Made by a program: the position numbers and the translations under genes. From Parvibaculum sp. (GTDB lineage Bacteria > Pseudomonadota > Alphaproteobacteria > Parvibaculales > Parvibaculaceae), in the NCBI GenBank assembly GCA_031291615.1, contig JARLIS010000044.1:1-64000 (forward strand): a stretch of 64,000 bases of DNA, in the 5' to 3' direction. The notes below the pieces were generated by a model. That model was not told the origin of the DNA, made no database searches, and was given only the letters and a program-made list of their open reading frames with translations. This document shows positions 33,310 through 41,651 of the stretch, piece after piece (position 1 is the first letter of the stretch; each line of letters starts with the position of its first letter).

Positions 33310-34092
33310 CTATTTCACGAATTTGCGGAATTCCGGCTTGCGCTTTTCCTTGAAGGCGTTGGTGCCTTCGCGGGCTTCGTCGGTGTCGTAATAGAGGCTG
33401 ACCGATTGCATGCCCATGGCGGCGATGCCGCGAATATGGTCGGTGTCCGCGTTGAAGGAGCGCTTTGCGATGGCGATGGCCGTCGGGCTCTTTTCTAGAA
33501 TCTCGTCGCACCAGCGCGCGATTTCGGCGTCGAGCTCGTCATGCGGGACCACGGCGTTGACGAGGCCCATGGCGAGGGCGTCGGCGGCGGAGTAGCGGCG
33601 GCAGAGATACCAGATTTCGCGGGCCTTCTTTTCGCCGACGACGCGGGCGAGATAGGCCGTGCCGAAACCCGGATCGACGGAGCCGACCCTGGGGCCGACC
33701 TGGCCGAAGATCGCCTTTTCCGAGGCGATGGTGAAGTCGCAGACGGTGCAGAGCACGTTGCCGCCGCCGATGGCGTAGCCCTGGACGCGGGCGATGACGG
33801 GTTTCGGCGCTTCGCGGATCAGGGCGTGCACCTCCTCGATGGGCAGGCCGATGGTGCCGCGCCCGTCATATTTTCCGGCATGGGCCGACTGGTCGCCGCC
33901 AGTGCAGAAGGCACGGTCGCCCGCGCCCGCCAGCACGATGACGCCGACATCCTTCGACCAAGCGGCCTTGTTGAGGGCGTCGATCAGTTCCTCGCAGGTT
34001 TGCGCGCGGAAGGCGTTCATCTTGTCGGGGCGGTTGATCGTGATCGTCGCGACGCCGTTTGCCTCGGCGTAAAGAATGTCGGTATAGCTCAT
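33310..34092 (-). CDS. badI: BadI-like 2-ketocyclohexanecarboxyl-CoA hydrolase (crotonase fold)
   Basis: A 260-residue crotonase-superfamily enzyme with the features of BadI, which opens the ring of 2-ketocyclohexanecarboxyl-CoA to pimeloyl-CoA. Blocks include INRPDKMNAFRAQTCEELI, VLAGAGDRAFCTGGDQSAH, PKPVIARVQGYAIGGGNVL (oxyanion hole), IFGQVGPRVGSVDPGFGTAYL, ARVVGEKKAREIWYLCRRYS and AKRSFNADTDH, followed by EKRKPEFRKF. This is close to BadI and also related to MenB. No other bad genes are nearby; BadI-like enzymes may also act in biotin or dicarboxylate routes. ATG 34092 is preceded by CAGGAGG. Confidence 0.87.
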   Translation of the reverse strand: MSYTDILYAEANGVATITINRPDKMNAFRAQTCEELIDALNKAAWSKDVGVIVLAGAGDRAFCTGGDQSAHAGKYDGRGTIGLPIEEVHALIREAPKPVIARVQGYAIGGGNVLCTVCDFTIASEKAIFGQVGPRVGSVDPGFGTAYLARVVGEKKAREIWYLCRRYSAADALAMGLVNAVVPHDELDAEIARWCDEILEKSPTAIAIAKRSFNADTDHIRGIAAMGMQSVSLYYDTDEAREGTNAFKEKRKPEFRKFVK

Positions 34093-34194
34093 CTGCGCCT
34101 CCTGCCTGTTTCGACCCAGAGTAAGGGTGGCAGGGCCCTTGGCAAGCTGCGTCCTTTGGCCTAAATTGCGCGCAATCCGGCGTTTCGCCGGGCA

Positions 34195-34318
34195 AGGATA
34201 GTGACGATGACGCGCATGTTTGCCCTTAACGGAGCTTGGTGGACCACCTGACGGGTGGCCCAGACATGTCGCATATCGACCTGCCGGATTGGCCGCCCCT
34301 TTAGGAGGCGGCCTTTTT
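34195..34318 (+). ncRNA. Structured leader RNA / attenuator ahead of the methyltransferase gene
   Basis: Aptamer-like fold: stem P1 pairs 34212-34222 with 34261-34272 (11 bp, one bulged T at 34269), and hairpin P2 pairs 34241-34249 with 34253-34260 (one bulged A). An 18-base single-strand stretch (34223-34240) lies on the 5' side. An intrinsic terminator follows: GGCCGCC (34291-34297) with GGCGGCC (34307-34313) and TTTTT. The 3' strand of P2 (34253-34260) can instead pair with the terminator's 5' strand (34291-34298) over 8 bp, so the two states exclude each other. The class is not recognised. The 5' end is unknown. Confidence 0.6.
34291..34318 (+). terminator. Intrinsic terminator in the methyltransferase leader
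   Basis: A 7-bp GC stem GGCCGCC/GGCGGCC with a 9-base loop is followed by TTTTT (34314-34318). It lies 67 bases before the methyltransferase start codon, so read-through is required for that gene to be expressed unless another promoter exists downstream. Confidence 0.82.
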
Positions 34319-34320
34319 GT

Positions 34321-34380
34321 AACTCCCTTCGGAGCAGGCCGTCCCAGAAAGCGGGCGGCCTTCGGCTCTGAAACGGAGTT
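34321..34380 (+). promoter_or_regulatory. Stem that can hide the Shine-Dalgarno site
   Basis: AACTCC (34321-34326) can pair with GGAGTT (34375-34380), and the latter contains the GGAG ribosome binding site of the gene at 34386. Between the two lies an inner hairpin, GGCCGTCC with GGGCGGCC. Thus, even after read-through, the start region may be closed. Confidence 0.5.
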
Positions 34381-34385
34381 TGAAG

Positions 34386-35072
34386 ATGATCAAGGAATTC
34401 AATCTGGATGGCGTCGTGCCCTGGGGGCGGCGTTTCGACGAGTATGACGCCTTCTTTTCGCTGGGCGACGTGCCGCCGGGGGCGAGCGTTCTCGACGTGG
34501 CGGGCGGTCCGGCGTCCTTTGCCATGGAGGCGGCGGCGCGCGGCATGAAGGTGACCGCCGCCGATCCGATTTACCGGCTCGACGCCGAGGCCATCCGGCG
34601 CCGTTTCGAGGAAACGGCGGAGGCGATGCGGCGCGGAATGCATCTTGCCGCCTATCGCTTCAACTGGAGTTTCTATGGAACGGAGGCGGCGGTGTATCGC
34701 AGGCGGCGCGAGGCGCTGGACTTGTTTCTCGCCGATTTTGAAACGATGGGCGGCAAGCGATATGTGCCCGCTTCGCTTCCCGATCTTCCGTTCGGCGAAG
34801 GCGCTTTCGATCTCGCGCTGACGTCGCATTTCCTGTTTCTTTATGGCGACGAGCTCGGCTGCGATTTCCATGTCGCGGCGATCCGCGAGCTGATGCGCGT
34901 GGCGAAGGAGGCGCGGATATTTCCGCTCGCCAATCTCGACGGCCGCCCGTCAAGCCATCTGCCCGGCGTCATGCGCGCTCTGAAGGATCTGGGTCTTGTT
35001 CCCGAGCTGGTTGCCGTGCCGTTCGAGTTCCAGCGCGGCGCGACGACGATGCTGCGCGTGAGGAAGATTTGA
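34386..35072 (+). CDS. Class I SAM-dependent methyltransferase, function unknown
   Basis: A 228-residue protein with a SAM-binding core: VLDVAGGPASFAMEAAARGM (motif I) and VTAADPIYRLD, followed by LPDLPFGEGAFDLALTSHFL (post-motif with acceptor region) and ELMRVAKEARIFPL. It lacks any recognised substrate domain. The start ATG 34386 has GGAG at 34375-34378. Expression appears to be controlled by the leader at 34195-34380. The last 104 bases overlap the convergent hydrolase gene. Confidence 0.78.
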   Translation: MIKEFNLDGVVPWGRRFDEYDAFFSLGDVPPGASVLDVAGGPASFAMEAAARGMKVTAADPIYRLDAEAIRRRFEETAEAMRRGMHLAAYRFNWSFYGTEAAVYRRRREALDLFLADFETMGGKRYVPASLPDLPFGEGAFDLALTSHFLFLYGDELGCDFHVAAIRELMRVAKEARIFPLANLDGRPSSHLPGVMRALKDLGLVPELVAVPFEFQRGATTMLRVRKI

Positions 35073-35946
35073 CGATGGGTTCGGGCGCAAAGAAGGCGTC
35101 GAGCGCGGCGAGGGCCTCCGGCTCATCGAGGAAGGGCACATGGCCGCGATCCTTGACGGTGACGCTCTGGAAATTCGGATGTTCCTTGCCCATGCGGCGC
35201 AAGGTTTCGACGGACAATATGTCCGAGTTCTCGCCGTGGATGGCGAGCAATGGAACATGGCCGAGGGCCTTGAACTGGGCCCACATGGATGGCGGCGCGC
35301 TGCCGTTCGCCGCATCGAGGGATTTCCGCAGGCCGGTTCCGATTTTCGGGTCGTAATCGAGTTTGGGCAGGCCGTCCTTTTCGCCGAAGGTGCGGCGCGC
35401 CTGAACGTACCAGTCGTCGCCGCTGAGGGTCGGGAAGGCGCGCTCGTTCATCATGCGCAGCTTGAAGGCGGCTTCGGTCCAGCTTGCGGGCGTTTCCATG
35501 ACGCCGGCATATCCGGCGATGCGCTTCAATCCGTCGAGCGTGACTTCGGGGCCGATGTCGACAAGGACAGCGGAGCGGATGGCGTTGGGGCGCTGCGCCG
35601 CCATCAGCATGGTGACGATGCCGCCGCGCGAAGTGCCGATGAAGGACGCCTGATGCAGGCCGAGCGCGCCCATCAGGTCGAAGACGTCCAGCATTTCGTT
35701 TTGCGGCGTGTACTCGGCCCAGCTCTCGCAATATTGCGAGCGACCGCGACCGCGCAGGTCCGGGCAGATGACGCGGCGGCTTGCCGAGAGGCGGGTGGCG
35801 AGGTCTTCGAAATCCTTCGAGTTTCGCGTGAGGCCGGGCAGGCAGATGACGGGCGTCGGCTTCGCGCCGCGCGGGCCGTAGTCGCGGGCAAAGAGGCGCA
35901 GGCCGTCCTGCGAGGTGTAGAAAAATTCCCGATAGGGCGCAGTCAT
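34969..35946 (-). CDS. Alpha/beta hydrolase
   Basis: A 325-residue alpha/beta-hydrolase-fold enzyme. It has the oxyanion turn VICLPGLTRNSKDF, RRVICPDLRGRGRSQY, the nucleophile elbow FIGTSRGGIVTML (GxSxG with Ser), LLAIHGENSDILSVET (Asp) and VKDRGHVPFLDEP (His), so the triad is complete. The catalytic domain ends near FFAPEPIVKSS. The last ~32 residues are Arg/Ser-rich (SSRAASSSRRAGTRTARQ) and are encoded opposite the end of the methyltransferase gene. The substrate is not identifiable. It lies 4 bases after the lytic transglycosylase stop codon, on the same strand. Confidence 0.86.
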   Translation of the reverse strand: MTAPYREFFYTSQDGLRLFARDYGPRGAKPTPVICLPGLTRNSKDFEDLATRLSASRRVICPDLRGRGRSQYCESWAEYTPQNEMLDVFDLMGALGLHQASFIGTSRGGIVTMLMAAQRPNAIRSAVLVDIGPEVTLDGLKRIAGYAGVMETPASWTEAAFKLRMMNERAFPTLSGDDWYVQARRTFGEKDGLPKLDYDPKIGTGLRKSLDAANGSAPPSMWAQFKALGHVPLLAIHGENSDILSVETLRRMGKEHPNFQSVTVKDRGHVPFLDEPEALAALDAFFAPEPIVKSSSRAASSSRRAGTRTARQPAREQDPDPSERA

Positions 35947-35950
35947 GGCG

Positions 35951-38431
35951 TCAGCGTCCGCCGTGTCCGGGCGTCAAAGTGGTGCGCGGGATGGGTATGC
36001 GGGGCGTGTCCGCGGGAGTCGCCTTTGAATCTGCGGCGTCGGCCATCTGGTCGTCCTTGTCCTTGTCCGGCACCTTGTCGGCGTCGTCGCCGTCGGCCAC
36101 GGGGGTCATGACGCCCGAGGAATTGTAAGGCGAGGCGAGCGGAATCTTGCCGGGCGTCGGCGCGGGCGTCGAGATCGTGGAGCCGGTATTGCGGCGAATA
36201 TCTTCGCCCAGCCGGATGCGTTGCGCGCTTCCGGCGAGGCGGCTGCGATAGATTTCGAGGTTCTCCATCACGCGCTGCACATAGTTGCGCGTTTCCGTGA
36301 AGGGAATGTTTTCGATCCAGTCGACGGGATCGACGGCGGTGGAGCGCGGATCGCCGAAGGCGCCCACCCATTCGCTGACGCGCGTCGCGCCCGCATTGTA
36401 GGCGGCGACGCTCATGACATATGAGCCCGAATAGCCGTCGATCAGATCGCCGAGATGGGCGGAGCCGAGCATGGCGTTGTAAGCGGGATCGCTGGTCAGG
36501 CGATGCGGCGAATAGGGAACGGAAATCTGGCGCGCCACATGGCGGGCGGTTGCCGGCATGAGCTGCATCAAGCCGCGCGCGCCGACGGGGCTGACGGCGG
36601 CGGGATCGAATTCGCTTTCCTGCCGCGACAGGCCATAGACGAGCGCCTTCTCGACCGGCGGGCCCTTGACCGGATAATTCGGCATGAGCGAGACCGGATA
36701 GGCGCGCTGCGGCAGAACCATGTTGCGCTGGGCGGCCGATTTGGCCACGCGGAGCGAAAGCTTCGGATCGTCGAAGGCGACGGCGAGGTCGGCGAGCTCG
36801 ACCATCTGATCTGGCGTCTCCAGAATGTCGGCGAGATGGAGCATGAAGCTCCACATCTGATCGTTGCGGGCGAGGTCGTGGAGGATGTAGGCCGCGTGGA
36901 CCAGTTCGAGCTTCTTGAAATTCGCCCGGTCGGCCGCTGTCGGCTGCGGGTCGCGGGGCAGATGCAACCTTATCTCGCTGCTTTTCTGCGCCATGGCGGA
37001 GATTGCAAGCTGGCCGTAGAAGGTCGTGGGATATTGGGAGGCGCGCCGATAGTAGAGTTCGGCGACTTTGTCGTTGCCTTGCGCGGAGGCGGCGCGCGCG
37101 CACCAGTATTCGGCGCGGGCCTTGCTGATGGGCGTCGAGACAGCGCCTTCGAGCGTGATGAAATGGCTGAGGGCGGGCCCCGGATTGTTCAGGTATTGGA
37201 GCGCGATCCAGCCGGAGAAGAATTCTGCGTCGGCGAAGTCCGAACCGCTTTTCAGGCCGTGCTGCGAGACGATGGCATAGGCTTCCTTGTAGCGGCCCTG
37301 CGCCAGCGCCTTGCGCGCGGCAATCTTGCGCTCGATCCACCAGGCGTCGGGGTCGAGCATCTGATGCGGTTTGTCGGGCGCGGTCAGGATGAGCGGCAGC
37401 ACGGCGTCGTTGTTGCCGCGCCGGCGTTCATAGCGGATGCGGTCGAAGAGGAGGCCGGGGTCGCCTTTGAGCGAGGACGGCACGCGCGACAGCGCATCGT
37501 CGGCGAGGCTCGATCCGGTCATCAGGCGGATGCGGGCGTCGGTCAGGGCCCGGGCGTCGGCGCCGAGCAGGGCCGCCATGGCCTTGGCGTCGTCGGTGCG
37601 CTGGTCGGAGAGAAGGCGGTCGAGGCGGGCGCGCTGTGTGGCGGGCGTCAGCGTGGCACGGAAGTTCGCCAGGATGTCGCGCTGGCGGGCTTGCGAGAAA
37701 TCGTTCTCGACCCAGGCGCGGCGAATCCAGTCGCCGCCTTCCTGTCCACGACCGGCGGCGATCAGGGCCTGCCCGTAGCGAATCTTGCCTTCGCCGGTCT
37801 GGGGCGGATGGGCCGCAAACCAGGTCAGCAGGCTTTCATTGCTCGAAGGATAGGCGAGGAGGGCTTCCTCGGCCCGGACAGACAGCACGGCCTGGCGCGG
37901 CCAGTCCGGGTTCTTTTCCTGGAAGTCGGTGATCTCGGCCAGCGTCGCGCCCGAATCCTGCGCGATGAGACGCGTCCAGAGGACGAGCTTGGCCGCGACC
38001 GGATCGCTGAGGCGGGCCATATGCCGCATCGCCTCCGGCCAGTTCTTGCGGTCGGCCTCGTTGAAGGCGTCCGTCAGAGCGTTGAGGTCGGCCTTGCTGA
38101 TGTTGGCCGAGGAGGTGACGGCGAGGCGGCGCTTCGGCTTTGCCTCGGCGACGTGCTTGACGTGCTTTTTCTTTTTGGCGGATTTTTCGGAAGCTTTCGC
38201 GGTCGCGGCTTTTTTCACCGCCTTCGGCTTCGTCTCGGCTGCCGCCTTGGACGCGGATGCCTTTGGCTTTGCCGGTGCGGGCGCCTCAGCCCGGGCGGCG
38301 CCGAAGGAGGCGACAAGGAAGGCGGCTGCAAGAAGGCCGGACAGGGCACGCACCAGCCGCGCAACAGGCGCGCGCCCGAGGTGCAACATTCTTTCCGGCG
38401 CTCGATCCAGCAATGGAGCGGTCCATTTCAT
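35951..38431 (-). CDS. slt: Soluble lytic murein transglycosylase
   Basis: An 826-residue periplasmic enzyme that cleaves peptidoglycan between MurNAc and GlcNAc, leaving anhydro-MurNAc. The N-terminal part has a signal peptide (ALSGLLAAAFLVASFGAARA, cut near AEA) followed by an Ala/Lys/Pro-rich low-complexity segment (KPKASASKAAAETKPKAVKK in part). An alpha-superhelical (TPR-like) middle comes next. The SLT domain has the catalytic Glu in YGLSRQESEFDP, GARGLMQLMPATA and SVAAYNAGATRV. ATG 38431 or the next ATG 38389 are both possible starts; the signal peptide is complete from either. It is 4 bases upstream of the hydrolase gene and divergent from dapA. Confidence 0.92.
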   Translation of the reverse strand: MKWTAPLLDRAPERMLHLGRAPVARLVRALSGLLAAAFLVASFGAARAEAPAPAKPKASASKAAAETKPKAVKKAATAKASEKSAKKKKHVKHVAEAKPKRRLAVTSSANISKADLNALTDAFNEADRKNWPEAMRHMARLSDPVAAKLVLWTRLIAQDSGATLAEITDFQEKNPDWPRQAVLSVRAEEALLAYPSSNESLLTWFAAHPPQTGEGKIRYGQALIAAGRGQEGGDWIRRAWVENDFSQARQRDILANFRATLTPATQRARLDRLLSDQRTDDAKAMAALLGADARALTDARIRLMTGSSLADDALSRVPSSLKGDPGLLFDRIRYERRRGNNDAVLPLILTAPDKPHQMLDPDAWWIERKIAARKALAQGRYKEAYAIVSQHGLKSGSDFADAEFFSGWIALQYLNNPGPALSHFITLEGAVSTPISKARAEYWCARAASAQGNDKVAELYYRRASQYPTTFYGQLAISAMAQKSSEIRLHLPRDPQPTAADRANFKKLELVHAAYILHDLARNDQMWSFMLHLADILETPDQMVELADLAVAFDDPKLSLRVAKSAAQRNMVLPQRAYPVSLMPNYPVKGPPVEKALVYGLSRQESEFDPAAVSPVGARGLMQLMPATARHVARQISVPYSPHRLTSDPAYNAMLGSAHLGDLIDGYSGSYVMSVAAYNAGATRVSEWVGAFGDPRSTAVDPVDWIENIPFTETRNYVQRVMENLEIYRSRLAGSAQRIRLGEDIRRNTGSTISTPAPTPGKIPLASPYNSSGVMTPVADGDDADKVPDKDKDDQMADAADSKATPADTPRIPIPRTTLTPGHGGR

Positions 38432-38700
38432 TGTGAAGCGGCCGATCGCGCCCCCCGCTGGAACGCATATGGCCTCTTAACGGCTTTCCGGCGGGTGGTT
38501 TGATTTCCCGTCGGATTGTCGTTCATTGAGATTACTGTTGTGCTACCAAGCAGGGCAATCCGCCGCAAGGCCGCAGGCCGCTTTATGGCGGATTGGGACC
38601 GGGCGAGGTTTCCTTGCCGGACCAGCCACTTATGGGTATCGTGCGCGCCGCCCGGAAGGACCGGGCGAAGGGCCGCAAAGGGCCAATGGAGCCAGGACAC

Positions 38701-39576
38701 ATGTTTAAGGGATCGCTCGTCGCTCTCATCACGCCATTCCGGAACGGCAAGGTGGACGAGGATGCGTTCGCGAAACTCGTCGAATGGCAGATCGCGCAAG
38801 GCACGCATGGCCTGGTGCCCTGCGGCACGACGGGCGAATCGCCGACGCTCTCGCATGACGAGCACAAGCGCGTGGTCGAGATCTGCGTCGAGGTGACGAA
38901 GAAGCGCGTGCCCGTGGTGGCGGGCGCCGGATCGAACAACACGGTCGAGGCGATCGAGCTGACGCGCTTTGCCAAGAAGGTGGGCGCGGACGCCGTGCTG
39001 AGCGTGACGGGCTATTACAACAAGCCGTCGCAGGAAGGCATCTATGCGCATTTCAAGGCGGTGAACGACGCCGTCGACATTCCGGTCATCCTTTACAACA
39101 TTCCCGGCCGCACCATCGTCGACATCTCGGTCGAAACGATGACGAAGCTCGCCAAGCTCAAGAACATCGTGGGCGTGAAGGATGCGACCGCCAACCTCGC
39201 GCGTGCGAGCCTTCAGCGGGCCGCCATGGGGCCGCAGTTCATCCAGCTTTCGGGCGAGGATGCAACGGCGCTGGGCTTCAACGCGCATGGCGGTGTCGGC
39301 TGCATTTCGGTGACGGCCAATGTGGCGCCCGCGCTCTGCTCCGAGTTCCAGACGGCGACGCTGGAGGGCAATTTCTCCCGCGCGCTGGAGCTGCAGGACA
39401 AGTTGATGCCACTGCATCATGTGCTCTTCATCGAGCCGAGCCCCGGCCCGGTAAAGTATGCGGCAAGCCTTCTTGGGCTTTGCCAGGACGAGCTGCGCCT
39501 GCCGCTGGTTTCGGTCACGGACGATACGCGCGCGAAGGTTCGCGCCGCCATGCGCCATGCGGGTCTCATCAACTGA
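38701..39576 (+). CDS. dapA: 4-Hydroxy-tetrahydrodipicolinate synthase
   Basis: A 291-residue DapA that condenses pyruvate with aspartate semialdehyde in the lysine and diaminopimelate pathway. Motifs are [35 protein letters not shown] (Thr relay), [15 protein letters not shown] (catalytic Tyr) and the Schiff-base Lys in [14 protein letters not shown] 38701 is the family start, preceded by GGAGCCAGGA; upstream frame is not conserved. It is followed by smpB, a common order in alphaproteobacteria. Confidence 0.97.
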   Translation: MFKGSLVALITPFRNGKVDEDAFAKLVEWQIAQGTHGLVPCGTTGESPTLSHDEHKRVVEICVEVTKKRVPVVAGAGSNNTVEAIELTRFAKKVGADAVLSVTGYYNKPSQEGIYAHFKAVNDAVDIPVILYNIPGRTIVDISVETMTKLAKLKNIVGVKDATANLARASLQRAAMGPQFIQLSGEDATALGFNAHGGVGCISVTANVAPALCSEFQTATLEGNFSRALELQDKLMPLHHVLFIEPSPGPVKYAASLLGLCQDELRLPLVSVTDDTRAKVRAAMRHAGLIN

Positions 39577-39599
39577 CCCAGTGGAAGAACTGAGGAGCC

Positions 39600-40097
39600 A
39601 TGTCCTCCAAAAGCGGCGGCGCCAAGAAGAAGCTCGGAGACGGCCGGAAGATCATTGCCGACAACCGCAAGGCGCGATTCAACTATTCGATCAGTTCGGT
39701 CTACGAGGCCGGCGTCGAGTTGAAGGGCAGCGAAGTCAAATCGCTGCGCGGCGGGCAGGCGAGCCTCAACGAAGCCTATGCGCAGGCGACGAAGCAGGGC
39801 GAAATCATGCTTCTGAACGCCTATATTCCGGTTTACCTGCAAGCGCATCAGTTCAATCATGAGACGCGGCGGGCGCGGAAGCTCTTGTTGCATCGGCGCG
39901 AGATCGACAAGCTGTCGCAGGCGGTGCAGCGCCAGGGCATGACGCTGGTGCCGCTGAAGATGTATTTCAACGAGAAGGGGCGCGTGAAGGTCGAGCTCGG
40001 GCTGGCGCAAGGCAAGAAGCTCACCGACAAGCGCGAGACGGAAAAGGAACGGAGCTGGCAGCGCGACAAGGCGCGCGTTATGCGCGAGAAGGGCTGA
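39600..40097 (+). CDS. smpB: SsrA (tmRNA)-binding protein
   Basis: A 165-residue SmpB that delivers tmRNA to stalled ribosomes. The N-terminal basic tail is somewhat long. The core has [77 protein letters not shown] and the C-terminal [17 protein letters not shown] tail that enters the mRNA channel; these are spread over residues 20-165. The gene lies 23 bases after dapA and 3 bases before the oxidoreductase gene, so it is likely part of one operon. The tmRNA gene is not in the window. Confidence 0.96.
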   Translation: MSSKSGGAKKKLGDGRKIIADNRKARFNYSISSVYEAGVELKGSEVKSLRGGQASLNEAYAQATKQGEIMLLNAYIPVYLQAHQFNHETRRARKLLLHRREIDKLSQAVQRQGMTLVPLKMYFNEKGRVKVELGLAQGKKLTDKRETEKERSWQRDKARVMREKG

Positions 40098-40100
40098 GGC

Positions 40101-40772
40101 ATGAGCGACGACGACAAGCCGGGACTGATCGGCAAGATCAAGGACAAGCTCATTCGTTCGAAGGAGAAGACGGCGGAAGAGGGCCGTCATCTTACCGGCA
40201 TGCCGGACAAGGCGCATCAGCTTCGCCTGCCGCCCGGACAGCACCTCGTCGAGAAATGGCCTGTGCTCGATCTCGGCGTCCAGCCGGACATTACGCTCGA
40301 CAAGTGGCGCCTGCGCATCGAAGGCGCGGTGGAAAATCCCGTCACGCTGACTTTCGATCAGTTCATGGCGCTGCCGCAGGTGCGCTATGTCAGCGACATT
40401 CATTGCGTGACGACCTGGAGCCGCTACGACAACAGGTGGGACGGCGTTTCATCGCAGACGCTCATGGAGCTGGTGAGGCCGACGGCCGAAGCGCGGCATT
40501 TGATCCTCCACTCCTATGACGGCTATACGACCAACATAAAGCTCGAAGTCTTCAACGAGCCGGACGTGCTGATCGCGCATAGCTGGGAAGGCGAGCGGCT
40601 GACGCGCGAACATGGCGGGCCGGTGCGCGCCATCGTGCCGCAATGGTATTTCTGGAAGAGCGCGAAGTGGATCCGGCGGATCGAATTCAGCCCGGTCGAC
40701 AAGCCGGGCTTCTGGGAGGAGCGGGGGTATCACAACGAGGCCGATCCGTGGACGGAACAACGGTATAGCTGA
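40101..40772 (+). CDS. Molybdopterin-dependent sulfite-oxidase-fold oxidoreductase
   Basis: A 223-residue protein with only the molybdenum-cofactor domain of the sulfite oxidase family (YuiH/YedY-like). The ligand Cys lies in SDIHCVTTWSRYDNRW. Other blocks are GQHLVEKWPVLDLGVQPDI, MALPQVRYV, HSYDGYTTNIKLE, LTREHGGPVRAIVPQWYFWK and WIRRIEFSPVDKPGFWE. No signal peptide and no heme domain, so a cytoplasmic enzyme is expected. The substrate is unknown. It starts 3 bases after smpB and precedes a repeat-rich intergenic region. Confidence 0.88.
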   Translation: MSDDDKPGLIGKIKDKLIRSKEKTAEEGRHLTGMPDKAHQLRLPPGQHLVEKWPVLDLGVQPDITLDKWRLRIEGAVENPVTLTFDQFMALPQVRYVSDIHCVTTWSRYDNRWDGVSSQTLMELVRPTAEARHLILHSYDGYTTNIKLEVFNEPDVLIAHSWEGERLTREHGGPVRAIVPQWYFWKSAKWIRRIEFSPVDKPGFWEERGYHNEADPWTEQRYS

Positions 40773-40781
40773 GGTTTCGTC

Positions 40782-40970
40782 CGTCATGCCGGGCTTGACC
40801 CGGTATCCGTCTTTGCGGCGGCGCGTGGAGTGAAGATGGACCCCGGCTCAAGGCCGGGGTGACGGGTTTGGGTTGGGTCCGTCTATTCGTCATGCCGGGC
40901 TTGACCCGGCATCCACCTTTGCGGCGGTGCGCGGCTTTAAGATGGGCCCCGGGTCAAGGCCGGGGTGACG
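40782..40970. repeat. Cluster of paired palindromic repeats
   Basis: Two tandem sets of a mirrored pair: CGTCATGCCGGGCTTGACCC at about 40781-40805 and 40889-40910, each followed by a copy of the GGACCCCGGCTCAAGG element at 40834-40868 and a variant (GGGCCCCGGGTCAAGG) at 40941-40970. The partners are inverted relative to each other and could form large hairpins. The second copy runs into the end of the UDG gene. The element also occurs at 2377-2410. Confidence 0.72.
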
Positions 40971-41637
40971 AGATTGGGGCGTCCGTCTTGTCGATGTAGT
41001 TCCTTACATCCTTGAACACCGCTCGGAACATTTCCGGCGTCAGGCGGCGTGTGTTCGTGTTGTAGCGGGAGCAGTGGTAGCTGTCGAAAAGGCGGATGCC
41101 GTTTCCGATGTCGTGGCTTGCCTGATGGGCGAAGGCGGCCCTGGAGCGCCTGATTTCGAGCGCGGTCAACACGCTTTCATGGGCGATGCGGCCGAGCGCG
41201 AGGATCGCTTTCAGACGCGGCAATGAGGCGATGCGGGCCGAGAGGAAGGGCAGGCAGGTTTTCGCTTCGAGCGGCGTCGGCTTGTTCTGCGGCGGCACGC
41301 AGCGCACGGCATTCGAGATCATCGCGTCGACAAGCGTCAAACCGTCGTCGGGGCGCGCGTCGAACTTGCCTTTGGAAAAGCCGAAATCATGGAGCGTCGA
41401 ATAGAGAAGGTCGCCGGCATAGTCGCCGGTGAAGGGACGGCCCGTGCGGTTCGCGCCTTGCACGCCGGGAGCGAGGCCGACGATGAGGAGGCGCGCATCG
41501 GCATTACCGAATGAGGGCACAGGGCCGTTGAACCAGTCGGGATGGGCGGCCTGATTGTCGCGGCGGTAAGCGACGAGGCGCGGGCAGAGCGGGCAGTCGC
41601 GCGCGGGCTCGGCTTCGGACGCGGTCGGGATTCTCAT
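40954..41637 (-). CDS. Uracil-DNA glycosylase, family 5 (UDGb)
   Basis: A 227-residue base-excision enzyme. A Cys cluster near the start (CPLCPRL) and later cysteines could bind an Fe-S cluster. Motif 1 is GLAPGVQGANRTGRPFTGD and motif 2 is SYHCSRYNTNTRRLT, the forms expected of family 5 (acting on uracil, hypoxanthine and similar lesions). LGRIAHES and PPQNKPTP are further conserved points. The last codons and the TGA (40954-40956) lie inside a palindromic repeat, so the C terminus (about SSPRP) appears repeat-derived. The gene lies 14 bases after the NYN-domain gene, in the same direction. Confidence 0.9.
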   Translation of the reverse strand: MRIPTASEAEPARDCPLCPRLVAYRRDNQAAHPDWFNGPVPSFGNADARLLIVGLAPGVQGANRTGRPFTGDYAGDLLYSTLHDFGFSKGKFDARPDDGLTLVDAMISNAVRCVPPQNKPTPLEAKTCLPFLSARIASLPRLKAILALGRIAHESVLTALEIRRSRAAFAHQASHDIGNGIRLFDSYHCSRYNTNTRRLTPEMFRAVFKDVRNYIDKTDAPISSPRP

Positions 41638-41651
41638 GATGCCGGCGCCGC

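Noticed and set aside
34202-34290. Mini-ykkC, SAM-II or SAH riboswitch
   Set aside because: ACGG occurs near the P2 loop, but a second ACGR hairpin is absent, and the conserved SAM-II and SAH core sequences I can recall are not found. Left as unclassified.
36455-38503. A 682-codon open frame on the plus strand
   Set aside because: Antisense to the lytic transglycosylase gene, which has its signal peptide and catalytic motifs on the minus strand.
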